From positions 1-55,028 of the forward strand of contig JAIRPX010000022.1 in assembly GCA_031256775.1 (NCBI GenBank): a stretch of DNA of 55,028 nucleotides. Reading direction: 5' to 3'. Source of the stretch: Dysgonamonadaceae bacterium (lineage in GTDB: Bacteria > Bacteroidota > Bacteroidia > Bacteroidales > Azobacteroidaceae). The notes under the pieces are model-generated. The model saw nothing but the letters and a program-made list of their open reading frames with translations. It had not been told where the DNA came from and searched no databases. A program made the position numbers and the translations under genes. Position 1 is the stretch's first letter, and each line of letters starts with the position of its first letter. Shown one piece after another: positions 27,901-35,585 of the stretch.

Positions 27901-28176
27901 GTTTACATCTATCGTTTGCGACAGGTAGCCGATGTAAGAGAAAGACAACTTCCCATTCGAGGCGACGTTAACGACATATTTTCCGTCGACATCCGAAATG
28001 GCTCCGTTGTTTGTACCCGGGATAGAGATACTCACTCCCGGCAAAGTTTCTCCCCCTTCGTCCCTCACAACTCCACTTACGGAAATGGTTTGCGCATAAG
28101 ATAAAACGGGAAATAAAAAGAAAAGGCACAATAGCCTTATCATTTTCTGTTGAGAAATGTTCTTCATAATATTCAT
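24979..28176 (-). CDS. SusC-family TonB-dependent transporter (xylan locus, pair 2)
   Basis: A 1065-residue outer-membrane importer. Signal peptide to about residue 29 (YAQ), carboxypeptidase-regulatory-like domain (about 30-110, GVSISIPGTNNGAISDVDGKY), TonB-box region LDEIVVVGYGT, plug with ASATAIYGSRASNGVIMITTK, and barrel to a terminal aromatic residue (FGLNISF). A Met at residue 4 (28167) is an alternative start. A TACTTTTG box at 28219-28212 precedes it, so a second promoter probably starts here within the locus. It should import oligosaccharides released by the GH10 xylanase. Confidence 0.94.
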   Translation of the reverse strand: MNIMKNISQQKMIRLLCLFFLFPVLSYAQTISVSGVVRDEGGETLPGVSISIPGTNNGAISDVDGKYVVNVASNGKLSFSYIGYLSQTIDVNGRKVINIVLREDTKTLDEIVVVGYGTMKKSDLTGAVTSVKADAIQKSVPTSIDQVLQGRAAGVQVQQSSGIPGAVATIKIRGVNSLNATTEPIYVIDGVVIEGGGYDATSINSNPIASINPADIVSMDILKDASATAIYGSRASNGVIMITTKRGQKGDATINYTGYIGAQQIPKHLDVLDLQQYAAHRNVQADYPGGPSKNTAFVRPDLLGMGTDWQKELFNDALMQSHNLSISGGNDKQTYSMGAGYLNQDGIAAGSGFKRYNLSGNFDTQVKSWLKAGISLSFSNTFQKLTVSDQSLVITALRSTPDVPVRNVDGTFGAPDPDLDYMPVNPMAMALLVDNHNEAFGVRGNAYLDIAFDSWLKGLSFRPEISVDYGLTNYYRFRPTYYLSKKQFNEVNEKTDQKNYNKYYRYSATLNYNRTFNDIHTINAMLGGEYSHSYWDWLQGYGTNLPSNLATGMSLAPPDKTGATGYPDQSALGSQFGRIFYSLMDKYMFTATIRHDGSSKFASENRWGWFPSAAFAWRISEESFLKGNNTIPNLKLRLGWGLVGNQNIPNNAWFPYYVVSGSSLIAANTPNRYLVWENTKSSNAGIDLNLFNNRIEFVLDFYYKITNNLLFQATLPTSSGTSGQGASEPPWVNLGSLSNRGFEFTINTVNVKLRDFDWRTNLVFSLNRNRMEKLNLTTGEFTQSVTDDSWGNTGKTIINRTVEGQPIGLFYGYKVIGRFEKATDFYRIDENGNVVPTPTYNKLPIDEQNGVWIGDYIYWDRDGSGVIDASDRTVIGNPEPKFTYAIGNQFTYKNIDLSVFLQGVYGNDVVNYARRYMENPRRNISNLFTSVLDYAKLDLIDSSKPNDYRNVKIVGGDPLAPRYPQSTATSDADFLFSDRFVEDGSYLRIQNVSLGYTFPQNWIRSLNISNIKVYANLQNLYTFTKYRGYDPEVGISYSSGQRLNGIDSGRYPSPRIYTFGLNISF

Positions 28177-28211
28177 CGAAAATTAATATTTTTTTTAGAC
28201 TTCACATGAAG

Positions 28212-28219
28212 CAAAAGTA
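28212..28219 (-). promoter_or_regulatory. Promoter -7 box of the second susC
   Basis: Minus strand TACTTTTG, full TAnnTTTG match, 36 bases before the susC start at 28176. The -33 region is weak, as expected for an activator-dependent promoter. It follows the hairpins that end the GH115 transcript. Confidence 0.4.
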
Positions 28220-28319
28220 GAACTTTTCCGAAAAAACGGTTGTGTCGACAGGTATCAAAGATTTGCACAACCGATACATTCCGGGAAATCATAAAAAAAT
28301 TAACACTCTCTTCCCTTTT

Positions 28320-28394
28320 GCATCCCGCACGGGACGGGCGATGCGAAGGAGAAATATCATATATAGTAGAGACGGAGCGTGTCCCGTCTCTACT
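28320..28394. repeat. Two hairpins, one of the GTAGAGACG interspersed-repeat type
   Basis: Between GH115 and the second susC. The first is GCATC/GATGC (28320-28324 with 28340-28344) with an imperfect inner CCG/CGG. The second is a perfect 10-bp stem GTAGAGACGG/CCGTCTCTAC (28366-28375 with 28384-28393) with an 8-base loop. GTAGAGACG palindromes recur as interspersed repeats in several bacterial groups. A degenerate relative lies at 45789-45817. Either may also end the upstream transcript. Confidence 0.6.
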
Positions 28395-28438
28395 TTACGT
28401 GCCGGATCAATGCAGGATATAAACTGGCGTGGGATCCG

Positions 28439-30922
28439 TTAATTTTCCGGCGCTCCCAGGTAAGAAGGTTTTAATCCGCCGGTATGGATAATGATTTTTT
28501 CCAGTACAATGCCCGGCTCCAGCACCCGAAAGTGCAGTGTATGTTGTCCGCGTACGGTAATATTGTGTTGAGTGGAACTCCTGATAATGCTTTCGGCTTG
28601 CCATGCGCCCAGTTCGCCGCGATAATGTCCGTTGAAATTGACAATTTCTTCCTTGCCGCCATCGAAGGAAAGAGCGTAGCGCAATCCTTTGTTGGCATTG
28701 AAGTTCAGCGTTGGCGCCAGATAGAGGATTACCTCAACGGCGCCAACAGATTCGAGAATGATGTCGTATTCCACATAAACCGGCTCGTCCGGCTGCGGAT
28801 ACGCATTTTGAGGGAAAGTGGTTATAGCCGAAAGTGTTTTTCCAAAATCGGGAATGATTTCCCATCGAATATTTTCGTTTCCCTGTGCGCGGGCAAAATG
28901 TTCGGCTTCGATGGAAATATAGCCGTCTTTCTCGGTAAACGGCAAACGCCCTGCGGATGGAGTAGCGATGTATTCGACATGTGGCATGATACTGCGCGGA
29001 GGCTGTTGCCATCCGGTATAACCGATTCGTACCTGATCCATGATATGCGCCCATTTTCCATCGGCAATATCACCGTTGTAATGTTCCGTCAGGATGGAAT
29101 CGCGCTCGAAACATTGTTTGGCTTTGTCTGCCCAGCTATTGGCTTTCGGATCATGCTGCCGAGCATAATATCGGTTTTTGGCTACGGCAAAGTACATTTC
29201 ATACAAATTGCAACAGGCGTTTACAGGAAACAGAACCAATTCGTCGAAAGCGTCCCTATACGGATCGGGCATTAGGTTATATAATCGTAAAGCATCCATA
29301 GCCAAATCTTTATATTCATTGAGTACAGTTTCGAACTCGTTGTAATTTTCCAGACTGTACGTATTTTCGTCCAGCAATTCGGGAGTTATGCGTCGGTTAT
29401 ACTTGGTATAGAGGTTGATTAGGCGTGCGGCTTCCCGCGCATATTTTTCGCCAAACTGTTGAGCGCACCAGCTTTCCGTGTGTTTCAGTAAGTTTCCGGC
29501 ATTGAATCGACTGGGGTTCCATGCCATATCCAGGAAAAAACTGATCGGATATTCCATCGGTTTCAAATCGCCGACATTGACGATCCATAATTTATCTACG
29601 CCGTGACTGTAAGTCAGGTTCATTTGCTCCCAAATGCGTTGAATTTGACTGACGTTTATCCATTTGTAGTTACGAGGGCCGCCCACGTAGTCGAAGTGAT
29701 AATACATGCCGTATCCGCCTTTACGTTTGGGAGCGCTGATGTCGGGCAATTTGCGTACATTTCCCCAGTTGTCGTCGCAAAGCAAGAGCGTTACATCGTC
29801 GGGAATGCGCATACCCTTGTCGTAGTAGTCCTGAACTTCTTTGTACAAAGCCCATACTTGGGGTGTTTTGTCTGCCGGTTTGCCGGTAACTTTTTCGATG
29901 ATCAGTCGCTGGTCTTTCACTATTTTTTCCAAAAGGGTGATATCGGCTTTTTCGCTCATCGGCTCGTCGCCATCGCCGCGCATTCCGATGGTAACGACGG
30001 TTTCGTAATTTTTCATGCGATCCATTCCTTTCTGCCAGAAATCGTGCAAGACATTCGGATTTTTTTCGTAATTCCAATGGCCTTGTCCATAGCGGCGCCA
30101 TTCGTCATAGGCGCGTCCCATCGGCTCGTGGTGCGAGGAACCGATAGTGATTCCATATTCGTCGGCTAAAGAACCGTTTTCCGGATCATCGTCATAAAAA
30201 GCGTTTAGCCACATGGCAGGCCAAAGAAAATTGCCTTTCAGGCGCAAAATCAATTCAAATACTTTTTCATAAAAAAGATGGTTAAAATCACCGAAAGTTT
30301 TATGCACCCATCCATTGAGCGCTGGAGCTTCGTCGTTGAGGAAAATACCGCGATATTGAACAGCCGGTTCACCTTCGGTATAAATTCCGGGCTTGACGTA
30401 AAGATTTTCCTGTTGTTTGACAGGAACATCCGCCCAATAGTACCATGGAGAAATTCCAATTTGTTTCGAAAGTTCGTAAATACCGTAAACAGTACCCCGT
30501 TTATCGCTGCCGGCAATAACCAAAGCTTTTTCCATCCCTGAAACAGGATTATTTACGGTTGTAATAACATATTTTTCCCGTTTTCCGATCAATGTGCTTT
30601 TATCAATTTTTCCTTCATTAAGCAGGTTATCGATCGTTGCCGATTTTCCGGCAGTACCGGCAATGATGGAATAGGGTAAACAGGCTGACGAAGAATTTCC
30701 GGTTACCGATCGAAAATCCTGTTGCAGGTTCTTTACTGCTTGCAAAACACCTTTATCTGTTTCGTCGGTTATTATTTTTGCGGGTATTTTATTAATTATC
30801 AATGGAAAATACTGAGATTCCCGTTGCTCCGCAACTACAAATTGCACAGGATATTCCTGGGCGGAAATTTTTGTATAGGAAAATAAGCCGATTATTAGGA
30901 AAATAAAATGAAAAAAGCGCAT
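28439..30922 (-). CDS. GH115 xylan alpha-1,2-glucuronidase
   Basis: An 827-residue secreted enzyme of family GH115, which removes (4-O-methyl)glucuronic acid side chains from xylan. Signal peptide about residues 1-21 (KISAQ). The hallmark blocks RGIFLNDE (191-198), KGNFLWPAMW, GSSHHEPMGRA and GMRGDGDEPMSE are present, followed by the C-terminal carbohydrate-binding-like sandwich. The length is close to the shorter characterised members. It lies 27 bases after the CE20-like esterase stop, so the two are co-transcribed. It should act after, or with, the CE15 esterase that frees the glucuronate from lignin. Confidence 0.95.
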   Translation of the reverse strand: MRFFHFIFLIIGLFSYTKISAQEYPVQFVVAEQRESQYFPLIINKIPAKIITDETDKGVLQAVKNLQQDFRSVTGNSSSACLPYSIIAGTAGKSATIDNLLNEGKIDKSTLIGKREKYVITTVNNPVSGMEKALVIAGSDKRGTVYGIYELSKQIGISPWYYWADVPVKQQENLYVKPGIYTEGEPAVQYRGIFLNDEAPALNGWVHKTFGDFNHLFYEKVFELILRLKGNFLWPAMWLNAFYDDDPENGSLADEYGITIGSSHHEPMGRAYDEWRRYGQGHWNYEKNPNVLHDFWQKGMDRMKNYETVVTIGMRGDGDEPMSEKADITLLEKIVKDQRLIIEKVTGKPADKTPQVWALYKEVQDYYDKGMRIPDDVTLLLCDDNWGNVRKLPDISAPKRKGGYGMYYHFDYVGGPRNYKWINVSQIQRIWEQMNLTYSHGVDKLWIVNVGDLKPMEYPISFFLDMAWNPSRFNAGNLLKHTESWCAQQFGEKYAREAARLINLYTKYNRRITPELLDENTYSLENYNEFETVLNEYKDLAMDALRLYNLMPDPYRDAFDELVLFPVNACCNLYEMYFAVAKNRYYARQHDPKANSWADKAKQCFERDSILTEHYNGDIADGKWAHIMDQVRIGYTGWQQPPRSIMPHVEYIATPSAGRLPFTEKDGYISIEAEHFARAQGNENIRWEIIPDFGKTLSAITTFPQNAYPQPDEPVYVEYDIILESVGAVEVILYLAPTLNFNANKGLRYALSFDGGKEEIVNFNGHYRGELGAWQAESIIRSSTQHNITVRGQHTLHFRVLEPGIVLEKIIIHTGGLKPSYLGAPEN

Positions 30923-30949
30923 AGTGATTGATTTTAAAAAATTATAAAA

Positions 30950-32869
30950 TTATTCTGTTTGAAAAGGCGAAGCCGGTAATCCGGCGGTATTTTTCAAGTT
31001 TGCTCCTTCGGGATTGTTCGCCCATGCATAACGAACTTTCACCGGTTGAGCGATGGTTTCATTCCAAACAACGATTTGTTTGCCTTCGATACGGGCGTTT
31101 GCCGGATGAAAAATTCCGTCGGCACCTGCGATAGCAAAACCTTTCAGTTCGGCTACGGGCATAAAATCGCCGTTTCCTTCTTTAAATGAAAGGATAACAG
31201 TATTGTTTTTGATTGTTTTTGATTGGTAAGCAGGGCCTTCACTTACAATTTTTTCGCCGTAAGCCAATTTTCGGGCTTGCAGGGCAAGGCGCTTTCCCAC
31301 ATCCTTTTTATTAAGCGGGTGAATATCGTTCCATTCGCCCAAATCAATTGCAACGGCCATGCCGGTATTTGGAATTGTTTGATACAATTCTCGTTGTATA
31401 TCACGAAGTTCCGCCCAATCGCTGTTTTGTTGTAGCAAGGCAGGTTCCATAAAATTGGTTAACTGAACAGCCAGAAAAGGTAAATTTTTTTTCCACAACC
31501 GGCGCCAGTCGTTGACAAGTGTTGTTATTAAATCGAAATATTCGTTGTACCGGCCGGTATTCGATTCGCCCTGATACCAGAGAATGCCTTTAAGGGCATG
31601 ATTCTTCAGCGGGGCGATCATGGCGTTGTACAGACCTGTGGGTTTGTACTGAAATGTTATTCCTGCAGGCGTCGGCGGCATAATTGTTCCGGCGCGATAT
31701 TTCCATTGCCCTTCCAGCGATATTTCCTTGTCGGAGAAAACTATTTTATAAGGTTTATCCGGCACAAATTCCGGAAACCCGAATTGACTTACTAAACGTA
31801 CTGTTATATTATTTTTCCCTGCTTTTAAAATCGCGGCGGGAATGGAATAATTCCGCGGCGGATATTGATAACCGGTAGTTCCGACAAAGGCGCCGTTGAC
31901 AAAAACAGAATCGGCGTCCACGATGCGACCCAAATACAGCATCGCCGGATGATTTTCGTATTTTTGTGGAATTTCAATTGTCTTGCGGAACCAGAAAACG
32001 CCGTTCACGGGACGGTTGCCGGATTTTCCCCAGCGATTATCAAATAAATCGGAAGTTTGCCAAAAATTGTCATCGTAATCCGGCGAGTACCATTTGGCGG
32101 TTTCATTCAAGCCGGAATCCTGTTCGTTCAGCACCGTGAGCCATCGCTGCATCGAGAGAGTGTTTGAATGAAGCATTTCGGATACAAATTCGTCCGATTC
32201 GCATATTCGTTTTTCGTTGATACAGGCAGGGAAAGGCTTTAGCGCTTCTTCACTGATCCATGCTTCGGCAGGCGATCCGCCTACGCTGGAATTGATTATT
32301 CCGGCGGGAATGCCGGTAGCTTCGTACATTTCTTTAGCAAAAAAATAAGCAACCGCCGAAAATTGAAGCGCTGTTTCAGGCGTTAATTCGACCCAGTGAC
32401 AAGGAGGAACGTCGGTTTGCGGTGCATGAAAATTGAAGGTCATCGGAATTTTCACATAACGGATTTCCGGATTAGAGTAGTTCCGTATTTCATCGTTGAA
32501 TAAAGCTGTTACTCGCGAAACGGGCGTTTCCATGTTTGATTGTCCGGAGCAAAGCCATACGTCGCCAAACAAGATATTTTTGACAGTAACCGTGTTACTT
32601 GCATTTAAGGTCATCGAATACGGGCCTCCGGCTATTTGAGAAGGAAGCTGCATTTCCCATTCGCCCTGATCATTGGCCGTTGCCGTATATTTCATATTAT
32701 TAAAATCCAAGTTTACCGTTTCATTGGGCGCAGCCCATCCCCAGATTTTGACGGGAACGTCGCGCTGCAAAATCATGCCATCGCTAATCAATTTTGGGAG
32801 ACGGATTTGTCCGGAAACGCCTGCAAACAACGAAATAAAGAGTATTGTTATTCTTTGTTTAATTTTCAT
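30950..32869 (-). CDS. SGNH acetylesterase, CE20-like (sialate O-acetylesterase family)
   Basis: A 639-residue secreted esterase. The frame is open to 32926, but that start would sit in a hairpin arm; the Met at 32869 opens a signal peptide. The SGNH fold is split: block I WLCSGQSN (GQSN at 109-112) and the later blocks WYQGESN and a C-terminal WNDIHP with the catalytic His. Between them is a jelly-roll insert (around GVFWFRKTIEIP). Proteins with this layout are usually named sialate O-acetylesterase, but in xylan loci they match CE20 xylan acetylesterases. In this setting xylan deacetylation is the likely role. Confidence 0.85.
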   Translation of the reverse strand: MKIKQRITILFISLFAGVSGQIRLPKLISDGMILQRDVPVKIWGWAAPNETVNLDFNNMKYTATANDQGEWEMQLPSQIAGGPYSMTLNASNTVTVKNILFGDVWLCSGQSNMETPVSRVTALFNDEIRNYSNPEIRYVKIPMTFNFHAPQTDVPPCHWVELTPETALQFSAVAYFFAKEMYEATGIPAGIINSSVGGSPAEAWISEEALKPFPACINEKRICESDEFVSEMLHSNTLSMQRWLTVLNEQDSGLNETAKWYSPDYDDNFWQTSDLFDNRWGKSGNRPVNGVFWFRKTIEIPQKYENHPAMLYLGRIVDADSVFVNGAFVGTTGYQYPPRNYSIPAAILKAGKNNITVRLVSQFGFPEFVPDKPYKIVFSDKEISLEGQWKYRAGTIMPPTPAGITFQYKPTGLYNAMIAPLKNHALKGILWYQGESNTGRYNEYFDLITTLVNDWRRLWKKNLPFLAVQLTNFMEPALLQQNSDWAELRDIQRELYQTIPNTGMAVAIDLGEWNDIHPLNKKDVGKRLALQARKLAYGEKIVSEGPAYQSKTIKNNTVILSFKEGNGDFMPVAELKGFAIAGADGIFHPANARIEGKQIVVWNETIAQPVKVRYAWANNPEGANLKNTAGLPASPFQTE

Positions 32870-32899
32870 AAACGATCTGCTATTCAATTTTTTTATTAT

Positions 32900-32952
32900 C
32901 AATCTTCTTAACCGCAAGTCAATCATAATGCAACTTACGGTTAGGAAGATTG
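32900..32952 (-). repeat. 20-bp imperfect hairpin after the CE15 gene
   Basis: Arms 32900-32919 and 32933-32952 match at 18 of 20 positions around a 13-base loop, 7 bases beyond the CE15 stop. On the minus strand it lacks a U-tract; on the plus strand it is followed by a T5 run. It may protect or process the transcript between CE15 and the CE20-like gene. Confidence 0.6.
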
Positions 32953-32959
32953 CGGCTTT

Positions 32960-35467
32960 TTACCTGGCAATTACCTTTTGTGTATAGGTATGGCCACTGA
33001 TTTTAACGCTAACTACATAAATGCCCGCGGGCTGTACCGAAAATTGCAAAGAGGAACCGGAAACAGTACGCATTCCTATTTTTCTTCCGAGAAGATCCAC
33101 TATTTGCACTTCTGAATTGGCGGGCGCTATGACATCGATCTTTCCTTTTCCCGAAGAATATATCTTTCCTGTCCAATCCGCATTGACCGGTTTGATACCA
33201 ACTATATCCTCCATATCCATATCATTGAAAATAATATCATCAATGTAGTAGGTTTTATCTGCAATATATCCCATATCGAATGCTAACTTAACGCTAGATC
33301 CGTTTGCAAGCAAATTGGTATGGGTAATTTGTTGCCACTCATTGCCTACTTCAAAATCATTCCAATAGGTTCCGCCCAATGCTCCATTACCGGCTGTAGA
33401 GATTCGTCCTCTTCCGCCGCCGCCTACTGCACGCACCCAAAAAGTAACCGTATAGATATGTCCCGAATGGATTTCAATGTCCGGAGTAGTTACCTGAACA
33501 CTCCACGCGCTTGTAGCTGATCCGTTTACCATTTTAAGAGCATAGTTTCCGCCATGTTTATCTTCTTGCGTAATGTCGATGCCTGCTCCCGGATTCAGTT
33601 TTGACCAGCCGTTGATATTCCCGTTTTCAAAATCCAGTTTGACATATTTTTGCGGAGGCATACAATCGGTTTCCGCACCACCAAAACCGGAAACAGGTAT
33701 TGCAGCAGGATCGTTAGTAATCAGAATCCTGTCTAATTTAGTACCGGCTTCGGCGTAAGCGATTGTAAACGTGTGAGTGCCTTTAGGCAAAGGTCTGCCG
33801 GTAATCAAGGGAACCCATTGCCATTGTCCGTAAGTATCTAAATAATCGTAAAGCTCAAAATCGTCATTATCTATTTTTGCCCAAAAAGTATTGGAATTGC
33901 TGTTCGGACAATTGGCACGCAGGGCAACATAAAATTCTCCGTGATTCTCCGTATCAAAAGTAATTTTAAGTTGTCCGTTTGCATCCGGCGCTTCATTGAC
34001 GCTACTCAAACCGCTGCCTGCTGTTACGTATTTACCACCAGAAGCGTTCGCATCGCTCTCTATAACGAAATTACTTCCCAAGGTTCCGCAAGCTGTTGTT
34101 TCCGGTTCATACCAGAAATTTTGCTGTACTACAGTCGGTTCGGTTACATTAGCCCAGTCTTTAATCCAGAACTGATAGTTTACATCCTGGTAGGGAGACG
34201 TTAAAATCTCTGTATTTGCCGTATTGTCGCTATACAAAAATCTTTTGATAAACTTATCCGCAGCATCGGTTTGGCTGGCAGGAGCATTACAGTGGTCATG
34301 TCCTCCAGTGAAATCGAATCCCATACGGTCTTCAACACCAAATTTTTTCCATACTTCGCGGGCAGCCATGCAGGATACATATCCCGACGGGTCTGCCAGC
34401 CAGTCAATAGTAGCATTTCCCAAAACCAGAACGGCGCGGGGCGCTATCATCGCAACCAGTTCGTGATGGTCGTGCGGCAAGCGATCGGTTTTTCCCTTAA
34501 AATTATCTCGCATCGACGGCATAAACCACGAATAATCTGTATTGTCGATTTTTTCAACATTACCGATTGATTCCGAAACGCGCCAGGCAGCCGCGCCTCC
34601 ACCGCCCGGTTCCTGGGCTATGGTGAGCGCAATACGTTCGTCGAACGCACCGCCAAACAATGCCAGTTTTCCATAGCGGGAACAACCGGTGATACCAATA
34701 TGTGCCAGATCGACATTCATTTGCGATTGAACCAATTCCAAGCCGTCAATAAGACGGCTAACGCCCCAGGACCATGCAGAGTAGTGACCGGCCTGGATTC
34801 CGTACATGTTGTAAAATGCACCAGTATTTGCACTTCCATCTGTAGCCACTTGACTGGGATCGTAATTAATTTGTATGCAGTTCTCAAAAAGCGAAGCAGG
34901 CAAACTGCCGGTAGCGCCGCTAATACCTATTACGGCGGGAAAAGGGCCTGTTCCGGCAGGTATATTTATTGTAGAAGACAGGGTAAGGGTTTTACCGTTT
35001 TCAACAATTGTTACTGAAAGAAAATTGGCAATGTGTTCTACATTGGTGTAATTTTCATCGGTCAAGTGAAGATACCATTCAGGATCTGACCAGTCAATGG
35101 TTGACCAATCCAGTTCTCGCGTGTAATACACCGAATCGGGTGTGAAAGTTGCCGTGATATTTGCCGGGCGAGCAGGCCTGAAGCCGATTTCATAATTTTC
35201 AATTTCCAGCTTGATTTCGTTGCGTCGGCACGACCATTCGTTCAGAGTATTGACAAAGCTTTGCCCGTTTGAAAATTCAAATGGATTGGGCAAACGAATC
35301 ACTGAGGGCAAATCAGCCGGAGCGGGTAATACAGGACCCGTACAGCTTGCACCGGTGTTTTCTACACTGTACACCAGCGGAACGTCTTGTGCATTCAATG
35401 CTATACTCCACAGGCAAAAAAACATGGATAAATACAGCATTCTGCTAAAAGTTAAAAAATGTTTCAT
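32960..35467 (-). CDS. CE15 glucuronoyl esterase with CBMs and type IX sorting domain
   Basis: An 835-residue multidomain protein. Signal peptide 1-26 (NAQ), CE15 catalytic domain about 60-440, a CBM6/35-like module (about 460-590), a CBM4/9-like module (about 605-745), and a C-terminal type IX secretion sorting domain (about 760-835: DLLGRKIG, PAGIYVVSVKISG, QKVIAR). The serine nucleophile is Ser263 in GCSRYGK, of the fungal-type GCSR form; His390 is in GGHDHC and a glutamate follows in AQEPGGGG. CE15 cleaves esters between glucuronic acid on xylan and lignin alcohols. It follows susD after a hairpin-containing 118-base gap. Confidence 0.93.
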   Translation of the reverse strand: MKHFLTFSRMLYLSMFFCLWSIALNAQDVPLVYSVENTGASCTGPVLPAPADLPSVIRLPNPFEFSNGQSFVNTLNEWSCRRNEIKLEIENYEIGFRPARPANITATFTPDSVYYTRELDWSTIDWSDPEWYLHLTDENYTNVEHIANFLSVTIVENGKTLTLSSTINIPAGTGPFPAVIGISGATGSLPASLFENCIQINYDPSQVATDGSANTGAFYNMYGIQAGHYSAWSWGVSRLIDGLELVQSQMNVDLAHIGITGCSRYGKLALFGGAFDERIALTIAQEPGGGGAAAWRVSESIGNVEKIDNTDYSWFMPSMRDNFKGKTDRLPHDHHELVAMIAPRAVLVLGNATIDWLADPSGYVSCMAAREVWKKFGVEDRMGFDFTGGHDHCNAPASQTDAADKFIKRFLYSDNTANTEILTSPYQDVNYQFWIKDWANVTEPTVVQQNFWYEPETTACGTLGSNFVIESDANASGGKYVTAGSGLSSVNEAPDANGQLKITFDTENHGEFYVALRANCPNSNSNTFWAKIDNDDFELYDYLDTYGQWQWVPLITGRPLPKGTHTFTIAYAEAGTKLDRILITNDPAAIPVSGFGGAETDCMPPQKYVKLDFENGNINGWSKLNPGAGIDITQEDKHGGNYALKMVNGSATSAWSVQVTTPDIEIHSGHIYTVTFWVRAVGGGGRGRISTAGNGALGGTYWNDFEVGNEWQQITHTNLLANGSSVKLAFDMGYIADKTYYIDDIIFNDMDMEDIVGIKPVNADWTGKIYSSGKGKIDVIAPANSEVQIVDLLGRKIGMRTVSGSSLQFSVQPAGIYVVSVKISGHTYTQKVIAR

Positions 35468-35504
35468 GGATCTAAATCTAAATTGTTATATAATAACTTC
35501 TAAT

Positions 35505-35547
35505 CCAACGTTTCCTGACAGTTTTTTAATCCTGTCGGAAAACGTTG
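35505..35547 (-). repeat. Hairpin between susD and CE15
   Basis: Arms 35505-35521 and 35531-35547: 9 bp, a 3-base internal mismatch, then 5 bp, around a 9-base loop. No U-tract follows on the minus strand. It may lower expression of the enzymes relative to susCD, or protect the susCD transcript end. Confidence 0.6.
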
Positions 35548-35585
35548 GTATAGGAATGATAATTGTTAATTTATTGATTTAATAA

